A stretch of DNA of 64,000 bases from Nitzschia sp. DOCU1 (Eukaryota > Bacillariophyta > Bacillariophyceae > Bacillariales > Bacillariaceae): the NCBI GenBank assembly GCA_951394045.1, contig OX595996.1:1240001-1304000 (forward strand), given 5' to 3'. Below the pieces are notes generated by a model. The model was not told the DNA's origin and ran no database searches. It worked only from the letters and a program-made list of their open reading frames with translations. The translations under genes and the position numbers were made by a program. The stretch's first letter is position 1. The number at the start of each line of letters is the position of its first letter. Positions 61,979 to 64,000 of this stretch are shown here, piece by piece.

Positions 61979-63622
61979 ATGATTGATTCCGGGGAGGGGC
62001 AACTTTTGTGGGATTTGGCAAAAAAGTCTTCCCGCATTTTGGTCTCTCTCAGGCGTGCCAATGACAAGAGTGTGCCTGAGCGCAGAACAAGGGACGATGA
62101 CATTACTCTCTACACAAATAATGCTTTTGTGGTAGAAGAATATACGAGACTTTCAAGAATGTGGGCAGTCGCCAGGTCCAACCTTGCCTTTTTAGGGCTC
62201 GTGCTGGTGTCCCTGGTCGGTCACCTTATCCAGTGGTTAGGGACGAACTACAATAATGATCTACCAAAGTTTCGACAACCAATGCCGATTCGAAAATGGG
62301 GTTGTCATCGGAATGAAACGCCCACAATCTACGTGCACATTGGCAAGGCTGGTGGGGGTCAAGTCCGAGCCCGATTTGGAGCGGCCGCTGTGGATTTTGA
62401 CGGGAACGACGAGGACAAAATCACGAGGCGACGCAGACGACAAACTACAAAACCGGCCCCCGAGCATTATTATCCATTACCGGGTGGAAACAAGGCCAAA
62501 TTTTGCAATAGTCTGAATCGAAATCATCGATTTGCCGAGTCGGAATGGAACCGAAAAACCTTTGAAGGAGATTTGCCTTGCCATGCGAGTACGCCACTGG
62601 GCATGGCATTGGCATGTCCCAATGCTTATCGAGATGTCAATCATACGTGTCCGGGATGTGATCCCACGGGAGATACTTGTCATTCGGTATACGTGGGTCA
62701 CAATCGAATCGGGTCGGAATTGCATTGGTTGCCTGCGAAGTATCTACAGCAATGGTGGCGAGATACAGGGCGCAAACTAGTAGTCGCACAACAACAACAC
62801 GGCAACAGGGGCTATAAGACGGAAGATCAGGAGTCACCTTCTCTCATTCACATTCTAGATGAGGGATTTGAGGCTCTTGTCCCAGAAGCCGGACCTTTTT
62901 GGTGTCCATGGGCCCAACAGCATCGGCCGCTATGGGAAGTGGATATTGAATCCTTGTACGAAACATGCGGGGTTCCCCTAGCGAACAAGATGGATTCCGC
63001 CAGTGATCAACACCACGCCGACTATTCGTCACTGTATGCGTCATTGCCGGTACAACGTGTCGTTTTGCTTCGCGATCCATGGACTTGGATCGTTTCCAAG
63101 TTCTTTTGGCACAAGAGCCGAACCAATCGCATTCATTGTTATGACTTGTCCAAAGTGCGATATCCCAGATCATCCTCACAAGGTGGATGGGCAAATGAAT
63201 TCCTCTTGAGATATTTGTCGTATTTGTGCGGGATTGATTGTGACCAACGACTCGAACGTGGTCTCATGACGATTGAACAAGCCGAAGCCCAAGCCGCCAA
63301 CAACTTGCGACAGAGCTTTTCCGTAGTGGGTCTACTGGAAGAAACGCAAACCTTTTACGATATGGTCTCGACACGGATTGCCTATGTCAATATGAGTTTG
63401 AATCCACATGTACAAGGCAACCTACATTCGGCCAAGAAATCTTCCGATGCCTTTTTATGCGCCCGCATGTACCAAAATCCCAAATTTCAAGCAAGATTTC
63501 GTCGTGCGGTCCCTCTTATGAGTGTCGTGGAACGCTTGTACCAACTGGGCGTCCAAGTGAATCGGTTTCAACAACAAGAACTGAACGAATGTACTGGAAC
63601 TATGCTATTTCAGGGTAGATAA
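61979..63622 (+). CDS. Golgi-type sulfotransferase-like protein
   Basis: A 547-aa single-exon protein. A cytosolic tail of about 67 residues is followed by one membrane span (about 68-88, LAFLGLVLVSLVGHLIQWLG), which gives a type II topology like Golgi glycan sulfotransferases. The luminal part begins with IYVHIGKAGGGQVRARF, matching the 5'-phosphosulfate-binding loop for PAPS. VVLLRDPWTWIVSKFFWH matches the 3'-phosphate-binding Arg-Asp motif (LRDP...S). Several Cys pairs (CPNAYRDVNHTCPGCDPTGDTC) are typical of secreted enzymes. The likely reaction is transfer of sulfate from PAPS to a wall or secreted polysaccharide; the acceptor is unknown. The second loop residue is GGG instead of the usual GGT/S, a small departure. 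ATGs at 61979 and 62159 are both possible starts; the first is used. Confidence 0.83.
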   Translation: MIDSGEGQLLWDLAKKSSRILVSLRRANDKSVPERRTRDDDITLYTNNAFVVEEYTRLSRMWAVARSNLAFLGLVLVSLVGHLIQWLGTNYNNDLPKFRQPMPIRKWGCHRNETPTIYVHIGKAGGGQVRARFGAAAVDFDGNDEDKITRRRRRQTTKPAPEHYYPLPGGNKAKFCNSLNRNHRFAESEWNRKTFEGDLPCHASTPLGMALACPNAYRDVNHTCPGCDPTGDTCHSVYVGHNRIGSELHWLPAKYLQQWWRDTGRKLVVAQQQHGNRGYKTEDQESPSLIHILDEGFEALVPEAGPFWCPWAQQHRPLWEVDIESLYETCGVPLANKMDSASDQHHADYSSLYASLPVQRVVLLRDPWTWIVSKFFWHKSRTNRIHCYDLSKVRYPRSSSQGGWANEFLLRYLSYLCGIDCDQRLERGLMTIEQAEAQAANNLRQSFSVVGLLEETQTFYDMVSTRIAYVNMSLNPHVQGNLHSAKKSSDAFLCARMYQNPKFQARFRRAVPLMSVVERLYQLGVQVNRFQQQELNECTGTMLFQGR

Positions 63623-64000
63623 AACAGTGAAGTTTACGCAATATGGATATCCAGGTAGCAACTATTACCTTGACGACCTACTAGCTACTCTGAGCCGGGC
63701 TGGACTATCATAGCATCGTGGTGTGCCAAGGGTGGACCGCACACCATTAGGCTGGGTAACCGTACGGTACTATTATTATAAACTACATATACCAGGCTAG
63801 TAGTTTTAGACTCTATTACAAATATCCTCTTCCTACAGATGCCGGCCGCAAATCATTGCTAGACGCTGCCACTAGGAGGTGCAGCAGCAAATGCTAGGAG
63901 CATGGGCCAACAAGAACTGAGCGCACCGGTGGTATGCACTGGGAAAAAGCATTTCAAACTTGATTATGGATCATGTCATGAATTGGACCAGTACGATGGG
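63623..64000. other. Unassigned edge sequence
   Basis: Follows the sulfotransferase gene and contains the degenerate repeat at 63660-63730. No gene is supported up to the window end. Confidence 0.5.
63660..63730 (+). repeat. Degenerate dispersed repeat, copy B
   Basis: Related to 42045-42113 by shared ordered words (ACCTTGACGACCT, GCTAC, GGGCTGGAC, GTGGTG, CCAAG). It also matches 41929-41947 at gcaacta...ccttgacgacc. Confidence 0.5.

Overview
This is nuclear DNA of a eukaryote, most likely a pennate diatom (inference). Genes lie on both strands and are interrupted by short GT-AG introns; the thirteen I could resolve by frame and splice sites run from 72 to 115 nt. Several N-termini are a signal peptide followed by an Ala-Phe junction, the targeting signature of proteins imported into secondary plastids of diatoms. 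One large surface-type protein carries the Pro-Ser-x-x repeats typical of diatom extracellular proteins, and there is a Ty1/copia element.

Layout: 0.3-1.2 kb, an RWD/IMPACT translation regulator. 1.4-7.8 kb, a complete and apparently young Ty1/copia element with 486-bp LTRs, a 6-bp target duplication and one 1,787-codon Gag-Pol frame. 8.7-13.1 kb, a three-exon single-pass membrane protein with Asn-Pro and Pro-Ser repeats. 13.7-26.3 kb, a double peroxiredoxin-like protein, a PX-SYLF lipid-binding protein, a parvulin, an unknown membrane-anchored protein, a plastid-type FKBP, RNA polymerase II subunit RPB7 and a 1,283-aa helical protein of unknown function. 26.4-33.4 kb, a 2,294-aa chromatin factor (FYRN, DDT, bromodomain, PHD-like, chromo-barrel). 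34.7-47.9 kb, an LRR membrane protein, then two armadillo-repeat paralogues flanking a plastid-type NAD kinase and a glutaredoxin. 48.5-55.9 kb, a zinc finger/TruA-like/2OG-oxygenase fusion, an F-box protein and a pogo-like transposase. 56-63.6 kb, ETF-ubiquinone oxidoreductase, a membrane-anchored acyl-CoA-binding protein, an RNI-type LRR protein and a Golgi-type sulfotransferase.

The most notable item is the glutaredoxin at 42,431-43,112. When its introns are removed, the first cysteine of the CPYC active site is an in-frame TGA, giving U-P-Y-C. A SECIS-like hairpin with tandem G.A pairs lies 47 nt after the stop codon. This points to a plastid-targeted selenoprotein glutaredoxin. A second oddity is a perfect 38-bp palindrome over the LTR/primer-binding-site junction of the copia element.

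The genes do not form an operon-like system. Redox and protein-folding functions with plastid-type leaders do recur (FKBP, parvulin, NAD kinase, glutaredoxin), but shared function is inference only. All exon structures were worked out by hand from splice consensus and reading frame, without transcript data.
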